Shown: piece after piece, positions 19,326 to 28,528 of the stretch
Numbering within the stretch: the stretch's first letter is position 1
Layout of the letters: each line of letters begins with the position of its first letter
Assembly: GCA_963823535.1 (NCBI GenBank)
Contig: CAWGLZ010000004.1
Location: 248,001 to 312,000, forward strand
Direction of reading: 5' to 3'
DNA length: 64,000 nucleotides
DNA from: RPQJ01 sp963823535
GTDB taxonomy: Bacteria; Pseudomonadota; Gammaproteobacteria; Steroidobacterales; Steroidobacteraceae
Notes under the pieces: generated by a model
The model's input: the letters and a program-made list of their open reading frames with translations, nothing else
Databases searched by the model: none
What the model was told of the DNA's origin: nothing
Made by a program: the position numbers and the translations under genes

Positions 19326-20078
19326 GTGTCGAACGAACCGCCGATCATTCCGGACCCGCAGGACCCGAAGGACCCAAAGGACCTCGAGGATCCGAAGGGC
19401 GCGAAGGGGACCCGTGAACGCCACCCGGCCAGGGTTTTTCGCAACTACCTGATCGGCGGGCTGCTGATCTGGATCCCGATCATGATCACCGTCTGGGTGG
19501 TCCGGTTCCTGTCCGGCATCCTCGATCAGTCGCTGGTGCTGGTCCCGCCGCCCTGGCGGCCCGAAACCCTGTTCGGCACCTATATCCCGGGACTCGGCAT
19601 CATCCTGTCGCTGCTGCTGCTGTTCCTGACCGGCGTCCTGGTGAAGAATCTCTTCGGGGGCCAGATGGTCGCCGGAATCGAGTCGCTGGTCCGACGCATC
19701 CCGATCGTCGGCTCGGTCTACGGCGGCGCAAAGACGTTCAGCGAGACCGTCCTGACCGACAAGGGCCGCTCCTTCAAACAGGTCGTGATGGTCCAGTTCC
19801 CGCGCGTCGGCGTGTACGGCATCGGCTTCATCACCTCCGAGGAACTGGAGGAAGTACAGGCGCGCACCGCCGAAGACGTCGTCTGCGTGTTCGTCCCGAC
19901 GACGCCGAATCCGACCACCGGCTTTCTCGTGCTGTTTCCCCGCGACGAGGTGACGGCGCTGGACATGACGGTCGACGAGGCGTTCAAGATGCTGCTGACC
20001 CTCGGCGTCGTCGTTCCGTCCTGGACGAAGCGGCCGGTCAAAGCGGCTGATCTTGCGGTGCAACAGGCCGACCCGTAA
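19326..20078 (+). CDS. DUF502 membrane protein
   Basis: 250 residues from GTG 19326. An acidic, proline-rich N-terminal tail with repeated DPKDPK is followed by two hydrophobic segments (LIGGLLIWIPIMITVWVV and LGIILSLLLLFLTGVLV) and a soluble domain with RIPIVGSVYGGAKTF and FPRVGVYGIGF. These match the DUF502 family found beside aspS. Function unknown. Confidence 0.88.
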   Translation: MSNEPPIIPDPQDPKDPKDLEDPKGAKGTRERHPARVFRNYLIGGLLIWIPIMITVWVVRFLSGILDQSLVLVPPPWRPETLFGTYIPGLGIILSLLLLFLTGVLVKNLFGGQMVAGIESLVRRIPIVGSVYGGAKTFSETVLTDKGRSFKQVVMVQFPRVGVYGIGFITSEELEEVQARTAEDVVCVFVPTTPNPTTGFLVLFPRDEVTALDMTVDEAFKMLLTLGVVVPSWTKRPVKAADLAVQQADP

Positions 20079-20138
20079 CATCCCGTCCCTTCTGGAAAAT
20101 CACGGTCACGGGGCACCGGCAGACGCGCCCCGCTCATC

Positions 20139-21920
20139 ATGCCCATGCGCACTCACTATTGCGGCGAGGTCAACCAGCGCCTCGTCGGTTCCACGGTCTC
20201 CGTGGCCGGCTGGGTTCACCGCCGACGCGATCACGGCGGCGTCATCTTCGTCGACCTGCGTGACCGCAGCGGGCTGCTGCAGGTCGTCTTCGACCCCTCG
20301 CACGCGGGCATCTTCGCCGAGGCCGAGCGCGTCCGGGGCGAGTGGGTGCTCAAGGTCACCGGCACCGTGCGGCCACGCCCCGAGGGCACCGTCAACCCGA
20401 ACCTCGCCTCCGGCCAGGTCGAGTTGCTGGCGAACGCCGTCGAGATCCTGAACCGGTCCGAGCCGCTGCCGTTCCAGCTCGACGAGGAGGTGCGCGAGGA
20501 AACGCGCCTCAAGTACCGCTACGTGGACCTGCGACGCGACGTCATGCAGCGGCGGCTGCGGCTGCGGCATGCGGTCACGCGTGCCATGCGCGAGTATCTC
20601 GACGCCCGCGACTTCGTCGACGTCGAGACGCCGATGCTCACCAAGGCGACGCCCGAGGGCGCGCGCGACTACCTCGTGCCGAGTCGCACGCAGGCAGGCA
20701 AGTTCTTCGCGCTGCCGCAGTCGCCGCAGATCTTCAAGCAGCTGCTGATGATGGCGGGCTTCGATCGCTACTACCAGATCGTGCGCTGCTTCCGCGACGA
20801 GGACCTGCGGGCAGACCGGCAGCCCGAGTTCACGCAGCTCGACGTCGAGACGTCCTTCCTGGCGCGCGACGAGATCATGGCCCTGATGGAAGGCCTGGTC
20901 CGTGAGCTGTTCGCCAAGGTGCTCGGCGCCGACCTGCCTGACCCCTTCCCGCGCATGACCTTCGCCGAGGCGATGCGTCGCTATGCGTCGGACAAGCCGG
21001 ACCTGCGCATCCCGCTCGAACTCGTGGACGTCGCGGATCTCGTCCGCGACAGCGAATTCAAGGTCTTCTCGGCACCGGCATCGGATCCGGACGGCCGCGT
21101 CGCCGCACTGCGCGTGCCGGGCGCTGCGGAGAAGCTGTCGCGAAAGCAGATCGACGACTACACCGCCTTCGTCGCGCGCTACGGTGCGAAGGGACTCGCC
21201 TACGTCAAGGTGAACGACGCGACGAAGGGTCGCGACGGCCTGCAGTCGCCCATCCTCAAGTTCCTGTCGGATGCCGCGGTGTCGGGCCTGATGGAACGCA
21301 CGGGCGCCGGCAGCGGCGACCTGGTGTTCTTCGGCGCGGACAAGGCCAGGGTCGTCAACGACGCCCTGGGCGCGCTGCGCCTCAAGGTCGGCGAGGACCT
21401 CGGGCTCGTGGAGGAGGGCTGGCGACCGCTGTGGGTCGTCGACTTCCCGATGTTCGAGTGGGATGCCGACGGCAAGCGCTGGTCGGCGATGCACCATCCC
21501 TTCACCGCGCCCGTCGACGACGATCCCGAGGCGCTCAAGGCGAACCCCGGCGGAGCCGTGGCGCGCGCCTACGACATGGTCCTGAACGGTTCGGAAGTCG
21601 GTGGCGGCTCGGTGCGTATCCATCGCAACGAGATGCAGTCGACGGTCTTCGAAATGCTCGGCATCGGTGCGGAGGAGGCGGAGCGCAAGTTCGGCTTCCT
21701 GCTCGAGGCGCTCAGGTACGGAGCGCCACCGCACGGCGGCATCGCGTTCGGCCTCGACCGCCTCGTCATGCTGATGGCGGGCGCCGAGTCGATCCGCGAC
21801 GTCATTGCGTTCCCCAAGACGCAGACGGCCAGCTGTCCGCTCACGGACGCGCCGACCGAGATCCCGGACGTGCAGCTTCGCGAGCTGCACATCCGTGTGA
21901 GGACGCCGGTCAAGGCCTGA
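20139..21920 (+). CDS. aspS: Aspartyl-tRNA synthetase
   Basis: 593 residues, class II synthetase of the bacterial type. Order: N-terminal OB-fold anticodon domain (about 1-105, VAGWVHRRRDHGGVIFVDLRD), catalytic core with motif 2 FRDEDLRADRQPEFTQLD near 217, the bacteria-specific GAD insertion, and motif 3 GIAFGLDRLVML near 534. Start MPM at 20139; MRT at 20145 is equally possible. The stop overlaps the following hydrolase start. Confidence 0.97.
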   Translation: MPMRTHYCGEVNQRLVGSTVSVAGWVHRRRDHGGVIFVDLRDRSGLLQVVFDPSHAGIFAEAERVRGEWVLKVTGTVRPRPEGTVNPNLASGQVELLANAVEILNRSEPLPFQLDEEVREETRLKYRYVDLRRDVMQRRLRLRHAVTRAMREYLDARDFVDVETPMLTKATPEGARDYLVPSRTQAGKFFALPQSPQIFKQLLMMAGFDRYYQIVRCFRDEDLRADRQPEFTQLDVETSFLARDEIMALMEGLVRELFAKVLGADLPDPFPRMTFAEAMRRYASDKPDLRIPLELVDVADLVRDSEFKVFSAPASDPDGRVAALRVPGAAEKLSRKQIDDYTAFVARYGAKGLAYVKVNDATKGRDGLQSPILKFLSDAAVSGLMERTGAGSGDLVFFGADKARVVNDALGALRLKVGEDLGLVEEGWRPLWVVDFPMFEWDADGKRWSAMHHPFTAPVDDDPEALKANPGGAVARAYDMVLNGSEVGGGSVRIHRNEMQSTVFEMLGIGAEEAERKFGFLLEALRYGAPPHGGIAFGLDRLVMLMAGAESIRDVIAFPKTQTASCPLTDAPTEIPDVQLRELHIRVRTPVKA

Positions 21921-22567
21921 TGGCCGGCGACACCGTCGTTCTCGTCCACGGCCTGTGGATGAACGGGGCTGAGATGGCCGTGCTCGGCCGTCGCCTGCGG
22001 CACGAACATGGCTTCGACGTCCGCACCTTCGCCTATCCGACGCTGCACGGCGAGACGGCGGACGCCTGCCGGCGCCTGGCCGACTTCGCCTGGACGGTGA
22101 ACCGGGACCCGGACCGCGTGCACCTCGTCGGCCACAGCCTGGGCGGCGTCCTGGTGCACCGGATGCTGAGCACCTGCGGCAGCGGGTTTCGCGGCAATTC
22201 CGTGCTGCTGGCGGCTCCGCTCAACGGCAGCCGCGCCGCGGTCGGCGCGGCCCGCTGGCCGGCACTACGTCCGCTGCTCGGTCCGCTGGTGCTCGATGAG
22301 CTGACGCGCCTCGAGTCGCGAGCCTGGAGCGGACCGGCCGCGCTCGGTTCCATCGCGGGCACGCTGCGCGTCGGCACCGGGCAGTTCTTCGCGCACTTCG
22401 ACGAGGACAACGATGGGACGGTCGCGGTGAGCGAGACCCGCGTGCACGGTCTGGCCGACCACCTGGTCGTGTCCCACAGTCACATCGGCATGCTGTTCGC
22501 GCAGGACATCGCGCGGCAGGTCGCGCACTTCCTCGAGCACGGAGCCTTCCAGCGCGTCGCTGCCTGA
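21920..22567 (+). CDS. Alpha/beta hydrolase (lipase/PGAP1-like)
   Basis: 215 residues. VLVHGLWMNG holds the oxyanion hole and GHSLGG the nucleophile Ser; the probable catalytic His is in VVSHSHIGM near the end. The ATG at 21920 overlaps the aspS stop TGA, so it is probably translated with aspS. No signal peptide. Substrate unknown. Confidence 0.85.
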   Translation: MAGDTVVLVHGLWMNGAEMAVLGRRLRHEHGFDVRTFAYPTLHGETADACRRLADFAWTVNRDPDRVHLVGHSLGGVLVHRMLSTCGSGFRGNSVLLAAPLNGSRAAVGAARWPALRPLLGPLVLDELTRLESRAWSGPAALGSIAGTLRVGTGQFFAHFDEDNDGTVAVSETRVHGLADHLVVSHSHIGMLFAQDIARQVAHFLEHGAFQRVAA

Positions 22568-22577
22568 GCGGGAGCGA

Positions 22578-22607
22578 CCGGCGCCGCGATTTGTCTCGGG
22601 GCGCCGG
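22578..22607. terminator. Possible bidirectional hairpin between convergent genes
   Basis: An 8-base stem CCGGCGCC (22578-22585) pairs with GGCGCCGG (22600-22607) in the 63-base gap between the convergent hydrolase and efflux genes. There is no clear T-tract, so terminator function is uncertain. Confidence 0.35.
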
Positions 22608-22630
22608 CCACGACGGCGCCGGCCCGGGCG

Positions 22631-24046
22631 TCACTTCGCCGGGGTGAGCAGCTTCTGGATCTCGGTCTCGGACCAGCCGCCGCCCAGTGCGCGGTAGAGT
22701 TCCACGTAGGCCTCGAGTTGCGTGAGCCGCGCGCGCGCGAGCTCGATCTCGGAGGCGAACAACTGCCGCTCGGCATCGAGTACCTCGAGATAGCTCACCA
22801 CGCCGGCGCGATAGCGCTTGTGCTGCAAGCGCAGCACTTCGCGTGCCGAGTTCGTCCGCACCTCGCTCTGCGCGATGAACTCGCGGACCTTGTCCGTGAC
22901 GACCAGTGCGTCCGCCGTCTCGCGATACGCCTGCAGCACGCCGCGCCGGTAGGCGAGCTCGGCCTGCCGCAGCTGCGCCTTCGCGACCTCGACGTTCCCG
23001 GTGCCGCGCCCGGACTGGTAGATCGGCAGGTCCACGAACGGCCCGATCGAGAACAGTTCCGTCGCCGGATCGTCGCCGTCCAGCAGTCGTCCGAGCTCAG
23101 GACTCAGCAGGCCGAAGAACGATGTGAGCCCGATGGACAGGTAGGGAAAGCGGCTCGCCTGTGCGACGCCGACACTCGCCGTAGCCGCGTGCAGCTGGTT
23201 CTCGAGCTGGCGGAGGTCCGGGCGTCGCGCGAGCAGCTGGGCCGGCAGGCCGACGGGGATGGCGTCCGGCACCGGAAAGGCGACGTGCGTCGCCGGGCGT
23301 GGCACCGCGTCCGGTGCGTAGCCCATCAGGAACCGGAGCAGGTTCTCGCTCTGGATGCGGCGCTGCTCGGCGTTCGGCAGCTGTGCCCGTGTCGCGGCGA
23401 GCTGCGAGATGGCCTGCTGCTCCTCGGTGCCCGAGGCCACGCCGTTGCGTTTCAGGGAACGGACGAGCGCGAGTGACTCCTCCTGGAGTTCTATCTGGCG
23501 CTCCACGATGTTCACTTCCTCGTCCAGTTCGCGCAGGAGGAACCAGGTCGAGGCGACGTCGGCCACCAGCGCGTTCATCACGCCGCGGGCCGCGTCCTCG
23601 CTGGCGAGCAACTGGGCACGCGCCGCCTCGTTCGCGCGCCGCAGCTTGCCGAACAGGTCGATTTCCCAGGAGAGGCTGAACCCGAGGGAATAGCTGCTGT
23701 CCTCGCTGCTCGCTGGATTCGGCGAGGTGCCGCCCGTGCCACGGATCTCGGGTCCGAGGTAGCTGCGGGCCACGCGCGCCCGGCCACGGAATTCCTCCAC
23801 CCGCGCGGCGGCGAGCTGCAGGTCGAGATTGTTCGCGATGGCGGTCTCGATCACTGCGCGCAGGTCCGCGTCGTGGAAGACCTCGGCCCACTGCAGGTCG
23901 GCCAACGACTGCGCGTCCTGCGGCTCGAGTATGCCGCGGTGCTCGGCGGGCACCGGCAGTTCCGGGCGCTGGTAGTCCGGACCGATCGCGCAGCCACCGA
24001 GCGCGAGGCCGACCGCCGTGGTGAGTGCGAGCGCCCGCCCACTCAC
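22631..24046 (-). CDS. Outer-membrane factor of RND efflux system (OprM/NodT family)
   Basis: 471 residues. A lipoprotein signal (LTTAVGLALGGC) is followed by the TolC-like repeated helical barrel (YGPDYQRPE-type start GPDYQRPELPVP, LARRPDLRQLENQL, YRETADALV). The GTG start at 24046 overlaps the pump gene stop by four bases (GTGA). Completes the envelope-spanning pump with the two upstream genes. Confidence 0.92.
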   Translation of the reverse strand: MSGRALALTTAVGLALGGCAIGPDYQRPELPVPAEHRGILEPQDAQSLADLQWAEVFHDADLRAVIETAIANNLDLQLAAARVEEFRGRARVARSYLGPEIRGTGGTSPNPASSEDSSYSLGFSLSWEIDLFGKLRRANEAARAQLLASEDAARGVMNALVADVASTWFLLRELDEEVNIVERQIELQEESLALVRSLKRNGVASGTEEQQAISQLAATRAQLPNAEQRRIQSENLLRFLMGYAPDAVPRPATHVAFPVPDAIPVGLPAQLLARRPDLRQLENQLHAATASVGVAQASRFPYLSIGLTSFFGLLSPELGRLLDGDDPATELFSIGPFVDLPIYQSGRGTGNVEVAKAQLRQAELAYRRGVLQAYRETADALVVTDKVREFIAQSEVRTNSAREVLRLQHKRYRAGVVSYLEVLDAERQLFASEIELARARLTQLEAYVELYRALGGGWSETEIQKLLTPAK

Positions 24047-27000
24047 GGCGGCGCGCCTTCGGGCGTCGTGCCCGCTGCGGCGGGCGGTGCCGTCGGGCCG
24101 CCCCCGAACCGCTCGGCGAGGCCCTGGATGAGGACGTAGAACGCCGGCACGGCGAGCGTGGTGAGCACGGTCGCCCCGATCATGCCGCCGAAGACCGCGG
24201 CGCCGACCGACTGCTTGGAAGCCGCTCCGGCACCGGATGCGATCATCAGCGGGATGACGCCGAGGATGAATGCGAACGACGTCATGAGGATCGGCCGCAG
24301 GCGCAGGCGCGCCGCTTCGAGGGCCGACTGCAGGATCGGCATGCCGCTCTCGCGGTTCAGCTTGGCAAACTCCACGATCAGGATCGCGTTCTTGGCGGAC
24401 AGTCCGACGAGGGTGACGAGCCCGATCTGCCCGTAGACGTTGAAGTCGATGTCGCCGAGCTTGAGCGCGATCAGCGCCCCGAGGAACCCGAACGGCGTGG
24501 CGAGCAGCACGGCGAAGGGCACGGCCCAGCTCTCGTAGAGGGCCGCCAGGAACAGGAACACCACGACGATCGAGAGTGCGAGCACCACGGTCGAGGTGTT
24601 GCCCGCCGCGACTTCCTCGCGGCTCTGGCCCGACCACTCGAAGCCGTAGCCCTCGGGCAGCACTTCCCCGGCCACTTCCAGCAGCGCCCGGATCGCGTCG
24701 CCCGAGCTCGCGCCAGGGGCCGGGGATCCGCTGAACGCCGCGGTACGGTACAGGTTGTAGCGCTGCAGGAACCGGGCGCCCGTGCTCTGCTTCCAGCTCG
24801 TGAGCGTGTCGAGCGGTACCATGCCGCCCGCCTCGTTGCGCACGAACAGCCGGGCGATGTCCGTGACCTCCTGGCGGAAATCCGGCTCGGCCTGCAGGGT
24901 CACCTTGTAGTTGCGGCCGAAGCGGCTGAAGTCGTTGACCTGGTAGCCGCCGAGGAAGGTCTGCAGCGTCGCGAACACCTCGTTGATCGGCACGCCGAGC
25001 TTCTTGGCTTTCTCGCGATCGACGTAGAGCTGGAAATTCGGCGTGCTCGCGCTGAACGTGGTCGTAATCCGGCCGATCTCGGGTCGCTGCTGCGCCGCCG
25101 CGATGAAGTCCCGCGCGACCTGCGCGAGCTCCGCCGGCGGCTGGTTCGACCGCGCCTGCAGCATGAACGAGAATCCCGACACCGAACCCATGCCGGGCAG
25201 CGCGGGCGGATTGAAGGGCATCACGAGTGCCTCGGGGATGTCCTTCGTCGCGTGGTAGAGCCGCCCGACGATGGCGCTCGCGTGCAGGTCGTCGGACTGC
25301 CGCTCGGACCAGGGATCGAGCTTGACGATCACCAGCGCGCCGTTCGAGGCGGCCGTGCCGGAGATCAGATCGAATCCCGAAACGCTGACGACGGATTCGA
25401 CGCCCGGCACGGACTGCGTGATCTGCACGACCTGCTCGAGCACCGCCGCGGTCCGTTCCTGCGAGGCCGCATCCGGCAGCACGACCTGCATGAAGACGGC
25501 GCCCTTGTCCTCGTCGGGCACGAAGCCGGTCGGTACCGAGCGGAACAGACCGAAGATCACGAACAGCAGCGCAGCAAGCGTCAGCATGACCATCAGCGTG
25601 CGGCGAGCGAGCAGCGCCGCAGCGACCCCATAGCGGGCATTCAGTCGATCGAATCCCGAATTGAAACCCTTGAAGAAGCGCGCAACCGGGCCATGGCTCT
25701 CTGCGTGAGGCTTCATCAGCATCATGCAGAGCGCCGGGGTGAGCGTCAGCGCCACGAGCGCTGAGAACATCGTCGAGACCGCAACCGTGACTGCGAACTG
25801 CTTGTAGAGCTGGCCCGTCACGCCCGGAATGAATCCCATCGGCACGAAGACTGCGGCCAGGATCAGCGCAATCGCCACGACCGGGCCCTGAACCTCGTCC
25901 ATGGCCTTGACGGTGGCGTCCCGCACCGACAGGCCCTGGCGCATGTTGTGCTCGACTGCCTCGACGACCACGATCGCGTCGTCCACGACGATGCCGATCG
26001 CCAGCACCATGCCGAACAGCGACAAGGTATTGATCGTGAAGCCGAGCAGCTGGAAGGCCGCGAACGTCGCCACCAGCGACACCGGCACGGCGAGCATCGG
26101 AATCAGCGTCGTGCGCCAGTTCTGCAGGAACAGGAAAACGACCACGAGCACCAGCAGCAGTGCCTCGAAGAACGTGTGCACGACTTCCTCGACGGACGCC
26201 TCGACGAAGGCCGAGGAGTCGTAGACGATGCGGTAGTCGAGGCCCTTTGGAAATGCCGCCGCGAGCCGCTCGAGTTCCGCCTTGATGAGGTGCGCCGTTT
26301 CGAGCGCGTTGGCGCCGGGTACCAGCGAGATCGAGATCGCGGCGGCCGGCAGGCCGTCGAGCGACGACACATTGGCGTAGCTGCGCGCGCCGAGTTCGAC
26401 GCGGCCGATGTCCTTGATGCGGATGAACGATCCGTCGGGCTTCGAACCGACGATCACGTCGGCGAACTCGGCCGCTTCGACGAGCCGGCCCCTCACGCGC
26501 AACGAGTACTGGAAGCTCTGGCCGCGGGTTGCCGGCGGCTGGCCGACCTGGCCGGCGGGCACCTGCACGTTCTGCTCCTGGATCGCCCGCGCGACGTCAG
26601 CTGCGGTCATGCCGAGGCTGGCCATGCGATCCGGGCGCAGCCAGATGCGCATGCCGAAGTCCGAGCCGAACACGCGCACGTCCCCGACGCCCTTGACGCG
26701 CTTCAATTCGTCGACGACGTACACGAACCCGTAGTTGCTGATGAACAGCGGGTCGTAGGTGCTGTCGGGCGAATAGAGCGCGAAATACATCAGCGTGTCG
26801 GGCGACTGCTTGCGCACGGTCACGCCGGCCCTCAGAACCTCCGCCGGCAGCACCGCGTTGGCCAGCGCGACGCGGTTCTGGACCTCGACGGCCGCGAGGT
26901 CGGGATCGCGTTCGAGGGCGAACGTCACAGCGATGGACGCGCTGCCGTCGTCGCCGCTCACCGCGTTGATGTACAGCATGTCCGTGGCGCCGTTCACCTG

Positions 27001-27201
27001 CTGGTCGATCGGCGCCGTGACGGATTCCTCGACCACGTCCGAGCTCGCGCCGAGGTAGAACGCGTTGACCTGCACCGTGGGCAGGGCGATGTTCGGGAAC
27101 TCGCCCACGGGCAGCTGGACCAGCGACAGCGTGCCGATCAGCAGCAGGAACAGCGAGATGACGATCGCGAAGACCGGGCGGTCGATGAAGAAGCGTGCCA
27201 C
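24043..27201 (-). CDS. RND multidrug efflux pump, HAE1 family (AcrB/MexB type)
   Basis: 1052 residues, proton-driven inner-membrane pump. N-terminus MARFFIDRPVFAIVIS is typical; twelve membrane segments and two large periplasmic loops are visible. The proton-relay motif GIVVDDAIVVVE is in segment 4, and the C-terminal half repeats the fold (GLSAKNAILIVEFA). Starts 13 bases after the adaptor gene. No TetR- or MarR-type regulator is adjacent, so regulation is not visible. Confidence 0.95.
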   Translation of the reverse strand: MARFFIDRPVFAIVISLFLLLIGTLSLVQLPVGEFPNIALPTVQVNAFYLGASSDVVEESVTAPIDQQVNGATDMLYINAVSGDDGSASIAVTFALERDPDLAAVEVQNRVALANAVLPAEVLRAGVTVRKQSPDTLMYFALYSPDSTYDPLFISNYGFVYVVDELKRVKGVGDVRVFGSDFGMRIWLRPDRMASLGMTAADVARAIQEQNVQVPAGQVGQPPATRGQSFQYSLRVRGRLVEAAEFADVIVGSKPDGSFIRIKDIGRVELGARSYANVSSLDGLPAAAISISLVPGANALETAHLIKAELERLAAAFPKGLDYRIVYDSSAFVEASVEEVVHTFFEALLLVLVVVFLFLQNWRTTLIPMLAVPVSLVATFAAFQLLGFTINTLSLFGMVLAIGIVVDDAIVVVEAVEHNMRQGLSVRDATVKAMDEVQGPVVAIALILAAVFVPMGFIPGVTGQLYKQFAVTVAVSTMFSALVALTLTPALCMMLMKPHAESHGPVARFFKGFNSGFDRLNARYGVAAALLARRTLMVMLTLAALLFVIFGLFRSVPTGFVPDEDKGAVFMQVVLPDAASQERTAAVLEQVVQITQSVPGVESVVSVSGFDLISGTAASNGALVIVKLDPWSERQSDDLHASAIVGRLYHATKDIPEALVMPFNPPALPGMGSVSGFSFMLQARSNQPPAELAQVARDFIAAAQQRPEIGRITTTFSASTPNFQLYVDREKAKKLGVPINEVFATLQTFLGGYQVNDFSRFGRNYKVTLQAEPDFRQEVTDIARLFVRNEAGGMVPLDTLTSWKQSTGARFLQRYNLYRTAAFSGSPAPGASSGDAIRALLEVAGEVLPEGYGFEWSGQSREEVAAGNTSTVVLALSIVVVFLFLAALYESWAVPFAVLLATPFGFLGALIALKLGDIDFNVYGQIGLVTLVGLSAKNAILIVEFAKLNRESGMPILQSALEAARLRLRPILMTSFAFILGVIPLMIASGAGAASKQSVGAAVFGGMIGATVLTTLAVPAFYVLIQGLAERFGGGPTAPPAAAGTTPEGAPP

Positions 27202-27214
27202 GGCGCGTCCCGCT

Positions 27215-28447
27215 TCAGCCCGAGGCGGATGACCCGGGGGCGGCGTCGACCGGTGGCCCGGATGGGGCGACGGGCCGGTCGAAGTCCTCGAGCTTCACGT
27301 CAGTCACCGCGAGGGCCGCGCCGGGGCGGGCTTTCTGCAGGCCCTCGACCACGACGCGGTCGCCGGGCGACAGGCCCGACTGGATGACCTGCCGGTTGCC
27401 GAAGCGGGGGCCGAGTTCCACGGGTCGCAGCTCCGCGTTCCCATCCGCGTCCGCGACCGTCAGGAAATACCTGCCGAGCTGTTCCTGCACCGCGCGGTCA
27501 GGGACCACCAGCGCGTTCTGCATCTTTCCGGCGGTGGCGCGCACGCGCACGAACAGCCCGGGAATCAGGCGGTGGTCCGGGTTCGGCACCTCGGCCCGCA
27601 GCGTGTACGTGCCGGTGGTCGGATCGAGTGCCCGGTCGCCGAAATTGATGCGGCCGGGGCGGGGGTGGAGCCGTCCGTCGCTCATGATCAGTTGCACCAC
27701 GCGGCGGGGATCGTCCGCCGGTAGGTCATCTGTGCCCGCGTGCCGCTGGAATTCGAGCAGTTCCGCCTCGCTGATCGTGAAGTAGACCCAGGCTGGATCG
27801 TCGGACGAGAGGGTTGCGAGCACGGTCTGGCCGGCGGTGACCAGGCTGCCGGCGAAGACCTGGGCCGCTCCGATGCGTCCGCTCAGCGGGGCGCGCACGT
27901 TGGCGTAGTCGAGCCCGAGCCGCGTTTCCTCCAGCGCGGCACGGCTCGCGGCCACCTCCGCTTCGGCCTGGCGCTGTGCGGCGACCGCGTTGTCGTAGAC
28001 CTGTCGTGCAATGGCGTCCTCCGCGAGCAGGGGTCCGTAGCGTTCGACGTCCTGCCGCGCGCGAGAGAGGTTCGCCTCGGCCGAGGCGAGGCGTGCCTGG
28101 GCGCTCGCCACCTGGGCGCGGAACTCGCGCGCGTCGATCGAGAAGAGGAGCTGGCCCTCCTTGACCAGTGAGCCGTCCTCGAAATGCTTGGCAAGCAGGA
28201 TCCCGCTGACGCGGGCGCGCAGGACCACCTCCTGTGATCCCTTCACCTCGCCGACCTTGTCGGAGTACATCTCCGTGGTGCTCGGCGTGACGGTGATCGC
28301 CTTGACCTCGACGGGCGGCGGCGGCGGCGCGGCGTCCTGCTTCCGGGAGCAGCCGGCGGCCAGCGGCACGCACGCGGCCGCGAGGATCAGGAGGCCCCGG
28401 TTCAGGGGGGAGAACACGAGCTTGATCTCACGGGCGGGCTCCCACAC
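27215..28447 (-). CDS. RND efflux periplasmic adaptor (membrane fusion protein)
   Basis: About 410 residues. Lipoprotein signal with LAAACVPLAAGC, then the barrel-sandwich hybrid and lipoyl-like halves (VVLRARVSGILLAKHFEDGSLV and VRAPLSGRIGAAQV), a helical hairpin (about 105-165), and the beta-barrel/MPD region (VVPDRAVQEQLG, VELGPRFGNRQVIQSGL). First gene of the adaptor-pump-outer membrane factor operon. The start is GTG at 28447 or 28417; neither has a strong ribosome site. Confidence 0.9.
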   Translation of the reverse strand: MWEPAREIKLVFSPLNRGLLILAAACVPLAAGCSRKQDAAPPPPPVEVKAITVTPSTTEMYSDKVGEVKGSQEVVLRARVSGILLAKHFEDGSLVKEGQLLFSIDAREFRAQVASAQARLASAEANLSRARQDVERYGPLLAEDAIARQVYDNAVAAQRQAEAEVAASRAALEETRLGLDYANVRAPLSGRIGAAQVFAGSLVTAGQTVLATLSSDDPAWVYFTISEAELLEFQRHAGTDDLPADDPRRVVQLIMSDGRLHPRPGRINFGDRALDPTTGTYTLRAEVPNPDHRLIPGLFVRVRATAGKMQNALVVPDRAVQEQLGRYFLTVADADGNAELRPVELGPRFGNRQVIQSGLSPGDRVVVEGLQKARPGAALAVTDVKLEDFDRPVAPSGPPVDAAPGSSASG

Positions 28448-28528
28448 ACCGACGTTCGGCAGCGTCAGTCGACGATTGTAGCGTGAAGCGGAGGCGACGC
28501 GACACGTGCGGTGCCCATAATGGGCTCG